6,181 nucleotides of DNA from an uncultured Anaerolineales bacterium (GCA_913040765.1 CAJWIA010000096.1:1-6181); one strand, 5' to 3'; positions 1 through 6,181 are shown, counted from the stretch's first letter. A program made the numbers and translations. Notes: generated by a model not told the origin, from the sequence alone.

Positions 1-1
1 C

Positions 2-184
2 GTTGGGATCGATCGATTAGTCATGTTATTGGCTCAGGAAAAAAACATTCGTGAAGTGATAGCATTTCCTAAATCGCAACAGGCAACTGACTTGATGGTA
101 GGAGCTCCGTCGTCTGCAGATGTTGATCAATTGAATGAGTTGCATATCAACGTAGTGGATCCACCTGACGAAATAATAGAGTAA
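2..184 (+). CDS. aspS: Aspartyl-tRNA synthetase, C-terminal end (partial)
   Basis: This is the last 60 codons of a class II aminoacyl-tRNA synthetase, cut by the left edge of the window and ending in TAA. The frame opens with [11 protein letters not shown], which is class II motif 3; its arginine contacts ATP in the family. It continues with [10 protein letters not shown] and then an [10 protein letters not shown] stretch, both hallmarks of the C-terminus of bacterial AspRS/AspRS-like enzymes, and closes with QLNELHI. The enzyme charges tRNA-Asp (or tRNA-Asp and tRNA-Asn if non-discriminating) in the cytoplasm. The discriminating residues lie outside the window, so the two cannot be told apart. 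No clear intrinsic terminator follows directly. The GC-rich structured element about 170 bases downstream is the only candidate. Confidence 0.93.
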   Translation, partial: VGIDRLVMLLAQEKNIREVIAFPKSQQATDLMVGAPSSADVDQLNELHINVVDPPDEIIE

Positions 185-192
185 TTCTTGCA

Positions 193-342
193 ATGCTTGA
201 TAGTATTAGCAATTCGTGTTAACATCTGATTGTACCCTGCTATGTTTGTGATGCTGTAAAAGATTCTGTGCCAACACCAACAAAATGGGCATTTAATCTT
301 GGTTACGATGCGATAGGCAATGAATTAGCCAAGGCAGACTAG
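193..342 (+). pseudogene. Possible degraded or very small ORF of unknown function
   Basis: I do not recognise this frame. An ATG at 193 opens a frame that meets TAA at 220-222 after nine codons. The same frame then stays open for 39 codons up to TAG at 340-342. The second part reads like real protein: a CYVC pair of cysteines, then KDSVPTPTKWAFNLGYDAIG and a short acidic/basic end, with no rare-looking codon runs. It has no ATG of its own. CTG at 226 or GTG at 268 are the only conventional alternatives, and neither has a convincing ribosome binding site. It could be a roughly 50-residue gene inactivated by a nonsense change, a fragment left by deletion, a short peptide starting at GTG 268, or chance. 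Confidence that it is or was coding is low. Confidence 0.25.
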
Positions 343-352
343 TCAGTGCGAT

Positions 353-407
353 GCCCCGCCTGCCAAAAGCAGGCGCAGAATCAAATCAGCACACGACATA
401 GCGGGGT
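353..407 (+). other. GC-rich structured element between aspS and the MBL gene
   Basis: A perfect 7-bp hairpin (CGCCTGC at 357-363, loop CAAAA, GCAGGCG at 369-375) is nested in an outer pairing of GCCCCGC (353-359) with GCGGGGT (401-407). The two share bases 357-359, so they either compete or form a short outer stem enclosing the hairpin. The outer stem is followed by TTAGTTTT (407-414), which makes a weak terminator for aspS or a small structured RNA possible. G+C is far above the flanking sequence. The rest of the 185-508 gap contains only the possible ORF remnant and the promoter. I looked for tmRNA, 6S and tRNA signatures there and found none. The function is not known. Confidence 0.35.
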
Positions 408-447
408 TAGTTTTGAGTAAGAATAGTAGGGCCGTTTCTGTGTTTTC

Positions 448-477
448 TTGACATCTTCGTAGCTGTTATGCTATTCT
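448..477 (+). promoter_or_regulatory. Sigma70-type promoter for the MBL hydrolase gene
   Basis: The -35 box TTGACA (448-453) is a full consensus match. After an 18-base spacer comes the -10 box TATTCT (472-477), preceded by TGC to give an extended -10 (TGnTATTCT, 469-477). Transcription would start near 483-485, giving a leader of about 25 bases before the ATG at 509. The weak Shine-Dalgarno-like AGG at 500-502 lies 6 bases upstream of that ATG. This is the best promoter in the window and suggests the MBL gene is transcribed separately from aspS. Confidence 0.65.
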
Positions 478-508
478 CCAACTGTTTGATTGCAAGATTA
501 GGTAAATT

Positions 509-1375
509 ATGACACAAATAGAACGTGTAACGGACGATGTTTATGTTTTCACCAGTGAGTTGTATGCGCAGGTCACAGCTGGGGTAATAAACACGCGTCT
601 GGGCGCAATTTTGGTGGATACTTTACCATATCCTACAGAAGCTCTTGAAATGAAGCAGTTTGTAGAATCGCAGTTGTCATCACGAGTACGTTACGTTATC
701 AACACACATTACCATGCGGATCATGTATATGGCACCTATATTTTTGCTGGCGCACAAGTGATTTCGCATGAGCTTTGCAGACAACTTTTATCTACTGTCG
801 GTGTCGAGAGTTTAACAGCTGCTAAAGCCGAGTCTTCAGAATTAGCCGGTGTAAAAATTGTGCTTCCCCAAATTACATTTGCAGGAGGAAGTTTTCGCCT
901 ACGACTTGGTGGAAAGACTATTGTCCTTAATCATTCTCCAGGCCACAGCAAAGATGTGATTAATGTGCTCATTGAAGGAGAGCAGGTTTTATTTGCTTCG
1001 GACACAGTCATGCCTGTTCCTTTTTTCCCAGATGGTGATATCAAACAACTAATTAAGTCATTGGAAAATATACATGCTATGTCATCCGATCTAACTAATT
1101 TGGTGCAAGGTCATGGACCTGTAATATTACGTGGCGAAGTTGGATCATACGTAGAGAAAAAAATAAAATACCTTAAGACAATTGACAAAGCTGTTAGGCA
1201 GGTTTTGAAACGCAGATATAGCAAGAAAGCTCTAGCGAAGACAGATCTTGCTTCAGTAGATATAGATCGTGCTGTACTTGGGGGGCTTGCTGAAGAACTC
1301 CATTTGGGCAATTTGGAAACACTTTATAATCGTCTGAAAAGGTATGTCAAACCCTATCCAAGCCGTAGCCGTTAG
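509..1375 (+). CDS. MBL-fold metallo-hydrolase
   Basis: This 288-residue cytoplasmic protein belongs to the metallo-beta-lactamase superfamily. The full dinuclear metal site is visible: THYHADH (H67, H69, D71, H72), H146 in HSPGHS, D165 in FASDT, and H202 in VQGHGP. The N-terminal strands include an ILVDT segment (34-38) typical of the fold. Residues from about 210 to 288 form a basic, helix-prone C-terminal region rich in Lys and Arg, of the kind that often shapes substrate choice in this superfamily. No signal peptide is seen, so a secreted beta-lactamase is unlikely. A thioesterase-, glyoxalase II-like or related hydrolase role fits better, but the substrate cannot be read from the sequence. 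The ATG at 509 fits the promoter at 448-477 and the start of the fold. The gene is separated from alaX by 192 bases and is probably its own unit or only loosely linked. Confidence 0.88.
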   Translation: MTQIERVTDDVYVFTSELYAQVTAGVINTRLGAILVDTLPYPTEALEMKQFVESQLSSRVRYVINTHYHADHVYGTYIFAGAQVISHELCRQLLSTVGVESLTAAKAESSELAGVKIVLPQITFAGGSFRLRLGGKTIVLNHSPGHSKDVINVLIEGEQVLFASDTVMPVPFFPDGDIKQLIKSLENIHAMSSDLTNLVQGHGPVILRGEVGSYVEKKIKYLKTIDKAVRQVLKRRYSKKALAKTDLASVDIDRAVLGGLAEELHLGNLETLYNRLKRYVKPYPSRSR

Positions 1376-1497
1376 AGCTAATCAATGTGGCGAACTAAGA
1401 AAGAACTGTATTAGTAGCATGAATATGATAGGTTAGGTAATATTGATACCTATTGGGGAAGGCGGATCAAATAACCAGGGGTTGTAAAATAGTATTG

Positions 1498-1539
1498 AGG
1501 GAATGTGACGCTCTCGTCCCTAATAGGGTTGGGAGCGTT
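1498..1539 (+). promoter_or_regulatory. Hairpin in the alaX-ileS leader; possible attenuator (T-box-like layout)
   Basis: Bases 1508-1516 (ACGCTCTCG) pair with 1530-1538 (TGGGAGCGT), with two G-T wobbles. A T-T mismatch follows, and then CCCT (1518-1521) pairs with AGGG (1525-1528) over an AAT loop. A short TTT lies after the stem, so it is only a modest terminator. An alternative fold uses AGGG at 1498-1501 with the same CCCT (1518-1521), and ACG (1508-1510) with CGT (1515-1517), leaving a 6-base bulge at 1502-1507. This arrangement and the CGTCCCT string resemble the end of a T-box leader, but the bulge reads AATGTG rather than the UGGN needed to hold the tRNA acceptor end, and I see no specifier stem. 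It could equally be the terminator of the MBL gene. The rest of 1376-1567 holds a weak ATAGGT/ACCTAT pairing (1428-1433 with 1448-1453). It also holds poor promoter candidates: TTGATA 1443-1448 with TCAAAT 1467-1472, and TATGAT at 1424-1429 without a -35. Confidence 0.45.
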
Positions 1540-1567
1540 TACCATTTAGAAGAGAATTGACTACCTA

Positions 1568-2296
1568 ATGATGACCAAGTTGCTGTATTTATCAGACGCA
1601 TACCTGAAAGAATTTGAGGCAAATGTACTAGAAGTGTCTGAGCAAGGTCATGTGAGACTTGACTGTACGGCGTTTTATCCAGGGGGAGGTGGCCAGCCCT
1701 TTGATCTTGGTACAATGCAGTATGCTGGTGACAAATGTGATGTTATTAGAATTACCAGGCAAAACGATCTTATATGGCATGTTGTTGATGGTGTAAATAC
1801 TCCAAGTGTAGGACAAACTGTAAAAGGTATTATTGATTGGGAATTACGTTACAAGTTGATGCGTACGCATACTGCTATGCATATACTTTGCGGAGTTGTA
1901 TGGAGAGATTACGGTGCTAAGGTAACTGGTGGCAATATGTCACCTTTGCGTGCCAGGATGGATTTTGAATTTGAGAGTATGCAAGCTGCTTTAGTGCAAG
2001 AGATTGAAGAAAAAATCAACCTCGAAGCCAATGCATCAAGAGATGTTTTAGTGGAAATTGTTCCTAGAGATGTGGCGTTTCAAATACCAGATTTGATACG
2101 TACTAAAATAAACTTACTTCCAAAGGGTATTAGGGAGGTGCGCACCGTAGAAATCGTAGGTCTTGATTTACAAGCTGATGGGGGTACACATGTAGCAAAT
2201 ACAGCAGAGGTTGGTGTGATAAATGTGGTAGATTACAAGAGTAAAGGCAGAATCAACAAACGAATTGTAGTAGAAATTGGTGAGAGTAAGAGTTAA
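1568..2296 (+). CDS. alaX: AlaX-type alanyl-tRNA editing protein (trans-editing deacylase)
   Basis: This 242-residue free-standing relative of the AlaRS editing domain hydrolyses Ser (and Gly) wrongly attached to tRNA-Ala in the cytoplasm. The N-terminal part carries TAFYPGGGGQP (34-44), the glycine-rich motif of the AlaRS/AlaX editing module. The metal site begins at HTAMH (H101, H105). TGGNMSP (120-126) follows, then a helical spacer, then QADGGTH (202-208), where H208 is the fourth-ligand His. The usual motif is CGGTH, but here the Cys position is D204. Length fits AlaX-M forms, which keep the N-terminal glycine-rich domain and lack the long C-terminal domain. ATG 1568 and ATG 1571 are adjacent and cannot be separated. 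The purine-rich AGAAGAGA (1548-1555) lies rather far upstream of both. The stop TAA overlaps the ileS ATG by one base, implying translational coupling. Confidence 0.88.
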   Translation: MMTKLLYLSDAYLKEFEANVLEVSEQGHVRLDCTAFYPGGGGQPFDLGTMQYAGDKCDVIRITRQNDLIWHVVDGVNTPSVGQTVKGIIDWELRYKLMRTHTAMHILCGVVWRDYGAKVTGGNMSPLRARMDFEFESMQAALVQEIEEKINLEANASRDVLVEIVPRDVAFQIPDLIRTKINLLPKGIREVRTVEIVGLDLQADGGTHVANTAEVGVINVVDYKSKGRINKRIVVEIGESKS

Positions 2297-5200
2297 TGAG
2301 ATTTCAACCAGTAAAATCCAAACTTGACGTAGCTAAACTTGAGCTTGAAACACTTGATTTCTGGCAAACTAACGCCATTTTCGATCGCTCAGTACAATCC
2401 CGCGAGGGCAACGAAACATTTGTGTTCTATGAAGGACCTCCGACAGCTAATGGGATGCCAGGCAGTCATCATGTACTTTCACGGGCTTTCAAGGACATAT
2501 ATCCTCGCTATCGAGCTATGAGAGGCTACTATGTGTTAAGAAGGGGAGGTTGGGATACTCATGGTCTGCCTGTTGAAATAGAAGTAGAAAAGCAGCTTGG
2601 CATTACAGGTAAAGATCAAATAGAAACTTACGGTATTGCAGAATTTAACTCGAAGTGTAGGCAATCAGCTTTTGAATATATACAGGAGTGGGAGAAGCTA
2701 ACTGACCGGATAGGTTTTTGGGTAGATCTTGAAGCTGCCTATGTGACTTTTAAAAATGATTATATCGAATCAGTGTGGTGGATTCTGAAGGAGTTATGGA
2801 ATAAAGATTTGCTTTATCAGGGTTTTAAAGTGGTGCCTTATTGTGCGCGTTGTGGTACTGCCCTATCCGACCATGAGCTCTCATTAGGTTATCAGGAAAA
2901 TACTGAGGATCCGTCGGTTTATGTAAAATTCCCACTAAAGGATGATCCGAATACTTCTCTTCTCATATGGACTACTACTCCTTGGACGCTTCCGGGAAAT
3001 GTGGGTGTAGCTGTTCACCCTGATATAGTCTACGTAACAGTGCAATTAGAAGAGGGTGAGCGCATTATCGTAGCGAAAGAATTGTGTCAAGATGTGTTTA
3101 ATGAAATCAACCAGTTCAATATTGTAGATGAAACTATAGGTGCAGCACTGCAAGGGTTACAGTACGAGGCTCCTTATAGTTTTATGCCTTTTGAAGGTGA
3201 AGCTCATTATGTAGTGCTGGCTGATTTTGTTACTACTGGAGAAGGTACCGGAATAGTACATATGGCAGCAGCATTTGGGGCAGATGATATGGCTATGGCA
3301 ATGAAGTACGATTTGCCAGTATTAATGACAGTTGGTGAAGACGGGTGTTTTGTTGAAGAGATTACACCTTGGGCCTCTATGTGGGTTAAGGATGCCGATC
3401 CACTGATTACACAGGATTTGCTACAGCGCGAATTGTTGTTGAAATCTGATACTTATCTACATACTTACCCTTTCTGTTGGCGGTGTGATACTCCATTACT
3501 ATATATGGCTCGAAGTACTTGGTACATAGCTACAACTAAACATAAGAATCGTTTGGTAGAACTTAATCAAACCATCAATTGGTACCCGTCACATATTCGT
3601 GATGGTCGTTTTGGAAACTGGTTAGACAATAATGTTGACTGGGCCTTGGGGAGAGAGCGTTATTGGGGCACTCCTTTGCCGATATGGATTGACGAGGACG
3701 GTGATTGGTTGTTGATTGGATCTGTCAAAGAGTTGTCAGATTTGGCCGGTCGGGACTGTTCTGATCTGGATTTGCATAGACCATATGTTGATGATATTAC
3801 ATTTCCAAACCCAAAAACTGGTAAAACAATGCATCGGGTTCCAGAAGTTATAGATGTATGGTTTGATTCAGGTGCAATGCCATTGGCGCAGTGGCATTAC
3901 CCATTTGAACATAACAAACAATTTCAAGAACAATTTCCTGCTGATTATATATGTGAGGCTGTTGATCAGACTCGTGGTTGGTTTTATTCATTGCATGCCA
4001 TCTCTACTATGTTGTTCGACAGTGTTGCTTTTAAAAATGTTGCGTGTCTTGGGCTTATATTGGATGAATCTGGCCAAAAGATGTCTAAGTCTAAGGGTAA
4101 CATTGTTGATCCCTGGGATGTGCTGAACATGCATGGAGCAGATGCTTTCCGATGGTATCTTTATACAGCTAGTCCGCCTGGTCAAGAAAGACGCTTTTCA
4201 GTAGATTTGGTAGGTGACGTGGTACGTAGTTTTACTCTTACATTGTGGAACACATATGTGTTTTTTGTAACCTATGCGAATTTAGATGATTGGTCTCCTA
4301 GCACACCCGATGAATATTCAAATAATGCTATATCTGAACTAGATCAGTGGATTTTGTCGGAGTTACATAACCTAGTTAAAGACGTAACTGATGCATTGGA
4401 TAATTACGATGCTACTGGTGCTACTAGGCCTATTGAACGCTTTGTGGATTTATTGTCTAACTGGTACGTGCGTCTATCACGACGCAGATTTTGGAAAACT
4501 GAGGATGATAGTGACAAGCATGCTGCTTATGCAACATTGTATCAATGTCTGCTTAGTGTCAGTAAGATATTAGCTCCTTCCATGCCATTTATATCTGATG
4601 CCATATATCGGAATTTGACTGGAGAGGAGGCTCTTGCACCAGAATCTGTACATCTTGCTGATTGGCCAGACTACAATCCAGATCTGATTGATGAAGAGCT
4701 CAATCGAGAAATGCGATTGGTGCAGAAACTTGTCTCGCTAGGCCATAGTGCACGTCAGAGTGCACAGTTAAAAGTGAGGCAGCCACTTGCAGAGGTAGTG
4801 TTTTGGGCTGGAAGTCACATGAAAGGTGAACTCCTTGAAAGATATTCAAGATTGATTTTGGATGAATTGAATGTAAAACAGGTACGATGGTTAGATTCTG
4901 CTGATGAGGCTGTTGTTTATACATTACACCCATTACCTAAGCAGTTAGGGCAAAAATATGCGAGTCGTTTCCCCAAGATAAAGGAAGCGATTAGTCAAGT
5001 GGATAGTGCAGGAGCAGCGGATAGATTGCTTGAGGGAAAAAGCATTCTCATTGATATTGAATCCGAAAAAATAGAAATTTTGCCTGAAGAGATTGAAGTA
5101 CGTGTTGAATCTAAAAAGGGTTTCGCTACTGCTGAAGATGGGGGTCTAGTAGTAGGATTGGTTACAGACTTGACCCCTGACCTAGTTCTAGAAGGATTGG

Positions 5201-5439
5201 CCCGCGAAGTGGTGCGTAGAGTGCAAGACTTGCGAAAGTCTAGTGGATTTGACATTTCTGATCGTATTAATATTACTTATGCTGGAACGAGTACCTTAGT
5301 TGACGCAATAGAACAACACCGCGATTACATCATGGGAGAAGCATTAGCATTGTCATTGGTATTCAATAAGGATGCTAAGGGAATAGTTGAGAACATAGGT
5401 GATGAGACCCTGACTTTACGTTTGGACAAAGATACATGA
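2296..5439 (+). CDS. ileS: Isoleucyl-tRNA synthetase, eukaryote-like type 2, with GxHH signature
   Basis: This 1047-residue class I synthetase charges tRNA-Ile and edits Val-tRNA-Ile. The Rossmann catalytic domain starts with GPPTANG (47-53). The HIGH-motif position reads GSHH (56-59) instead of HxGH. GWDTHGLPVE (85-94) follows. The inserted CP1 editing domain shows WTTTPWTLP (225-233) and GTGIVH...FGADD (317-331) with the conserved editing Asp. Its first zinc site is present as CARC (183-186) and CWRC (394-397). The catalytic core closes with VWFDSG, DQTRGWFYSL and the KMSKS loop (595-599). The anticodon-binding helical domain includes NWYVR (722-726) and is followed by a C-terminal domain. 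The PTANGxPG...KD pattern and length place it with the IleRS2 group, reported to resist mupirocin. The second zinc site seen in type 1-like enzymes such as that of Thermus appears to be lost. The ATG overlaps the alaX stop; GGTGAGAG (2279-2286) can serve as ribosome binding site. Confidence 0.96.
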   Translation: MRFQPVKSKLDVAKLELETLDFWQTNAIFDRSVQSREGNETFVFYEGPPTANGMPGSHHVLSRAFKDIYPRYRAMRGYYVLRRGGWDTHGLPVEIEVEKQLGITGKDQIETYGIAEFNSKCRQSAFEYIQEWEKLTDRIGFWVDLEAAYVTFKNDYIESVWWILKELWNKDLLYQGFKVVPYCARCGTALSDHELSLGYQENTEDPSVYVKFPLKDDPNTSLLIWTTTPWTLPGNVGVAVHPDIVYVTVQLEEGERIIVAKELCQDVFNEINQFNIVDETIGAALQGLQYEAPYSFMPFEGEAHYVVLADFVTTGEGTGIVHMAAAFGADDMAMAMKYDLPVLMTVGEDGCFVEEITPWASMWVKDADPLITQDLLQRELLLKSDTYLHTYPFCWRCDTPLLYMARSTWYIATTKHKNRLVELNQTINWYPSHIRDGRFGNWLDNNVDWALGRERYWGTPLPIWIDEDGDWLLIGSVKELSDLAGRDCSDLDLHRPYVDDITFPNPKTGKTMHRVPEVIDVWFDSGAMPLAQWHYPFEHNKQFQEQFPADYICEAVDQTRGWFYSLHAISTMLFDSVAFKNVACLGLILDESGQKMSKSKGNIVDPWDVLNMHGADAFRWYLYTASPPGQERRFSVDLVGDVVRSFTLTLWNTYVFFVTYANLDDWSPSTPDEYSNNAISELDQWILSELHNLVKDVTDALDNYDATGATRPIERFVDLLSNWYVRLSRRRFWKTEDDSDKHAAYATLYQCLLSVSKILAPSMPFISDAIYRNLTGEEALAPESVHLADWPDYNPDLIDEELNREMRLVQKLVSLGHSARQSAQLKVRQPLAEVVFWAGSHMKGELLERYSRLILDELNVKQVRWLDSADEAVVYTLHPLPKQLGQKYASRFPKIKEAISQVDSAGAADRLLEGKSILIDIESEKIEILPEEIEVRVESKKGFATAEDGGLVVGLVTDLTPDLVLEGLAREVVRRVQDLRKSSGFDISDRINITYAGTSTLVDAIEQHRDYIMGEALALSLVFNKDAKGIVENIGDETLTLRLDKDT

Positions 5440-5442
5440 GTT

Positions 5443-5448
5443 GAGTGG
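5443..5448 (+). promoter_or_regulatory. Ribosome binding site that decides the lspA start
   Basis: GAGTGG (5443-5448) lies 8 bases before ATG 5457, which is a normal Shine-Dalgarno spacing. The earlier in-frame GTG at 5445 lies inside this site and has only a weak TGAG (5437-5440) close in front of it. On this basis ATG 5457 is the preferred start and GTG 5445 the less likely one. Confidence 0.45.
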
Positions 5449-5456
5449 TATCTGTT

Positions 5457-5951
5457 ATGAGCAAAAAGTACATGCTATATGTCGTTGCATTAATAGCTGT
5501 TATTCTGGATCAATATACTAAGCTATTAGTTAGGCAAAATATGTTTATTGGGCAAACTATAGTTGTTCATCCTGCGCTGCGTAATATATTTGACCTAACT
5601 TATACCACCAACACGGGAGTTGCTTTTGGAATGTTCCAGGAGATCGGTTCTGTTGTCACCGTACTTGCTATATTGGTGGTTGCTATCATAATTTACTATA
5701 ACAATCAGTTATCTGAACGAGATGTTTGGCTACGCCTGGCCCTGGGAATGCAGATGGGAGGTGCGATAGGAAACAATCTTATTGACCGTCTTTTTCTAGG
5801 CTCAGTTGTTGATTTCTTACATATTCATTATTGGCCGATTTTTAATATTGCTGATTCATGTATTACGGTCGGAGTGATTATCATGGTCATATTAATGATT
5901 AAGGAAATACGTCAGGAGAAACTGGTGCAGCAACTTGGTTCTAATGACTGA
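5457..5951 (+). CDS. lspA: Lipoprotein signal peptidase (signal peptidase II)
   Basis: This inner-membrane aspartic protease removes the signal peptide from diacylglyceryl-modified prolipoproteins. From ATG 5457 it has 164 residues, normal for the family. All signature motifs are present: DQYTK (18-22), NTGVAFG (52-58), GGAIGNNLIDR (101-111), VVDFLHIHYWPIFNIADS (117-134). The two catalytic aspartates are D119 and D133. Four membrane segments are visible at about 5-20, 65-81, 91-108 and 129-148, with a short charged tail. A GTG at 5445 would add four residues and is less well supported. The gene follows ileS by 17 bases, and its end overlaps the next gene by 8 bases. ileS-lspA and lspA-rluD are both recurrent neighbours in bacteria. 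The presence of LspA shows that the organism makes bacterial lipoproteins. Confidence 0.95.
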   Translation: MSKKYMLYVVALIAVILDQYTKLLVRQNMFIGQTIVVHPALRNIFDLTYTTNTGVAFGMFQEIGSVVTVLAILVVAIIIYYNNQLSERDVWLRLALGMQMGGAIGNNLIDRLFLGSVVDFLHIHYWPIFNIADSCITVGVIIMVILMIKEIRQEKLVQQLGSND

Positions 5952-6181
5952 TTCTAAGTCTGCTAGTGCGGGAAATACTCAGGTTGTTAGGTTCGATGAA
6001 TCAGATCGAGGCAAAAGATTGGATGTAGCCTTGGTGAAGGGTACATCAGGTTTATCGCGTTCACAAATCCAACGTTTAGTTAGCCAAGGCAATATATCTG
6101 TTGATGGTGTCGTATCCTCTAAATCAGCTGCTGTGCTTAATGGTAGTGAAACAGTTGAGATTCGTGTTCCCCCTCCAGTAC
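5944..6181 (+). CDS. RluA/RluD-family pseudouridine synthase, N-terminal part (partial)
   Basis: Only the first 79 codons are present; the gene runs off the right edge. Residues 16-75 match the start of RluD-type large-subunit pseudouridine synthases. RFDESDRGKRLDVAL (16-30) leads into an S4 RNA-binding domain with LSRSQIQRLVSQGNISVDG (37-55) and a closing VEIRVPPP strand. The catalytic domain with its HRLD-type motif would lie downstream and is not seen, so the target uridines (rRNA or tRNA) cannot be assigned. Position after lspA makes an RluD-like 23S rRNA enzyme the most likely call. The ATG at 5944 lies inside the lspA end (8-base overlap) and has no recognisable Shine-Dalgarno sequence, so translation probably depends on ribosomes finishing lspA. 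The first 13 residues are a low-complexity Ser/Ala-rich lead. Confidence 0.87.
   Translation, partial: MTDSKSASAGNTQVVRFDESDRGKRLDVALVKGTSGLSRSQIQRLVSQGNISVDGVVSSKSAAVLNGSETVEIRVPPPV

Noticed and set aside
185..215. Intrinsic terminator right after the aspS stop
   Set aside because: Only 4-bp pairings (such as TTGC/GCAA) without a T-run are present.
185..508. tmRNA, 6S RNA or tRNA in the gap after aspS
   Set aside because: No tRNA-like acceptor/TPsiC arm, no tmRNA 5' end or tag reading frame, and no long 6S-like stem with a central bubble could be found by eye.
509..1375. Antibiotic-degrading beta-lactamase
   Set aside because: The metal site is shared by the whole superfamily. There is no signal peptide and the C-terminal basic region differs from secreted beta-lactamases, so a resistance role is not supported.
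498..1441. TTAGGTAA occurring at 498-505 and again at 1434-1441
   Set aside because: Two copies of an AT-rich 8-mer in a 6 kb window can occur by chance. The first is near a start codon, while the second precedes no credible gene.
3854..5255. Open frames overlapping ileS in other frames (+ strand 3854-4126, - strand 4700-4933 and 4995-5255)
   Set aside because: They lie wholly inside a clearly conserved synthetase gene, show no known motif and are expected by-products of its codon use.
5445..5456. GTG at 5445 as the lspA start, adding four residues
   Set aside because: It lies within the best ribosome binding site for ATG 5457, and the added residues belong to no lspA motif. It is kept only as a less likely option.
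1..6181. CRISPR array, insertion sequence, phage or defence genes
   Set aside because: No spaced repeats, transposase or recombinase motifs, terminal inverted repeats or abrupt change of gene content were seen.

Overview
This 6.2 kb window is a bacterial housekeeping segment of fairly low G+C, by eye about 40%. All recognisable genes lie on the + strand. From left to right it holds the 3' end of aspS (aspartyl-tRNA synthetase), a 324-base gap, a metallo-beta-lactamase-fold hydrolase, a 192-base leader or spacer with a strong hairpin, alaX (trans-editing alanyl-tRNA deacylase), ileS (isoleucyl-tRNA synthetase), lspA (lipoprotein signal peptidase), and the 5' end of a RluA/RluD-family pseudouridine synthase gene. 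The ileS-lspA-rluD order and the type of IleRS would fit several bacterial lineages. Chloroflexota (Dehalococcoidia-like) is my best guess, but the window has no marker that proves it.

Gene packing suggests two or three transcription units. aspS ends at 184. The MBL hydrolase has its own very good sigma70-type promoter: TTGACA, an 18-base spacer and an extended -10. alaX, ileS, lspA and rluD are tightly packed: alaX/ileS share one base (TAATG), there are 17 bases between ileS and the preferred lspA start, and lspA/rluD overlap by 8 bases. They are probably co-transcribed and translationally coupled. The unit links tRNA charging fidelity (AlaX, IleRS), lipoprotein maturation (LspA) and rRNA modification (RluD-type).

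The most notable content is in the tRNA-charging genes and the leader in front of them. The IleRS has Gly-Ser-His-His where class I synthetases normally have the HxGH ('HIGH') signature. This is the GxHH form known from some eukaryote-like IleRS2 enzymes and linked there to extreme mupirocin resistance. Its second zinc site also appears to be gone. AlaX has Asp in place of the usual Cys of the CGGTH zinc motif. The hairpin before alaX can be drawn in two mutually exclusive folds that resemble the terminator/antiterminator end of a T-box riboswitch, but the tRNA-binding bulge sequence is missing. The gap after aspS holds a protein-like reading frame interrupted by an in-frame stop and a GC-rich structured element, neither of which I can name. 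I do not see a wholly new multi-gene system here.
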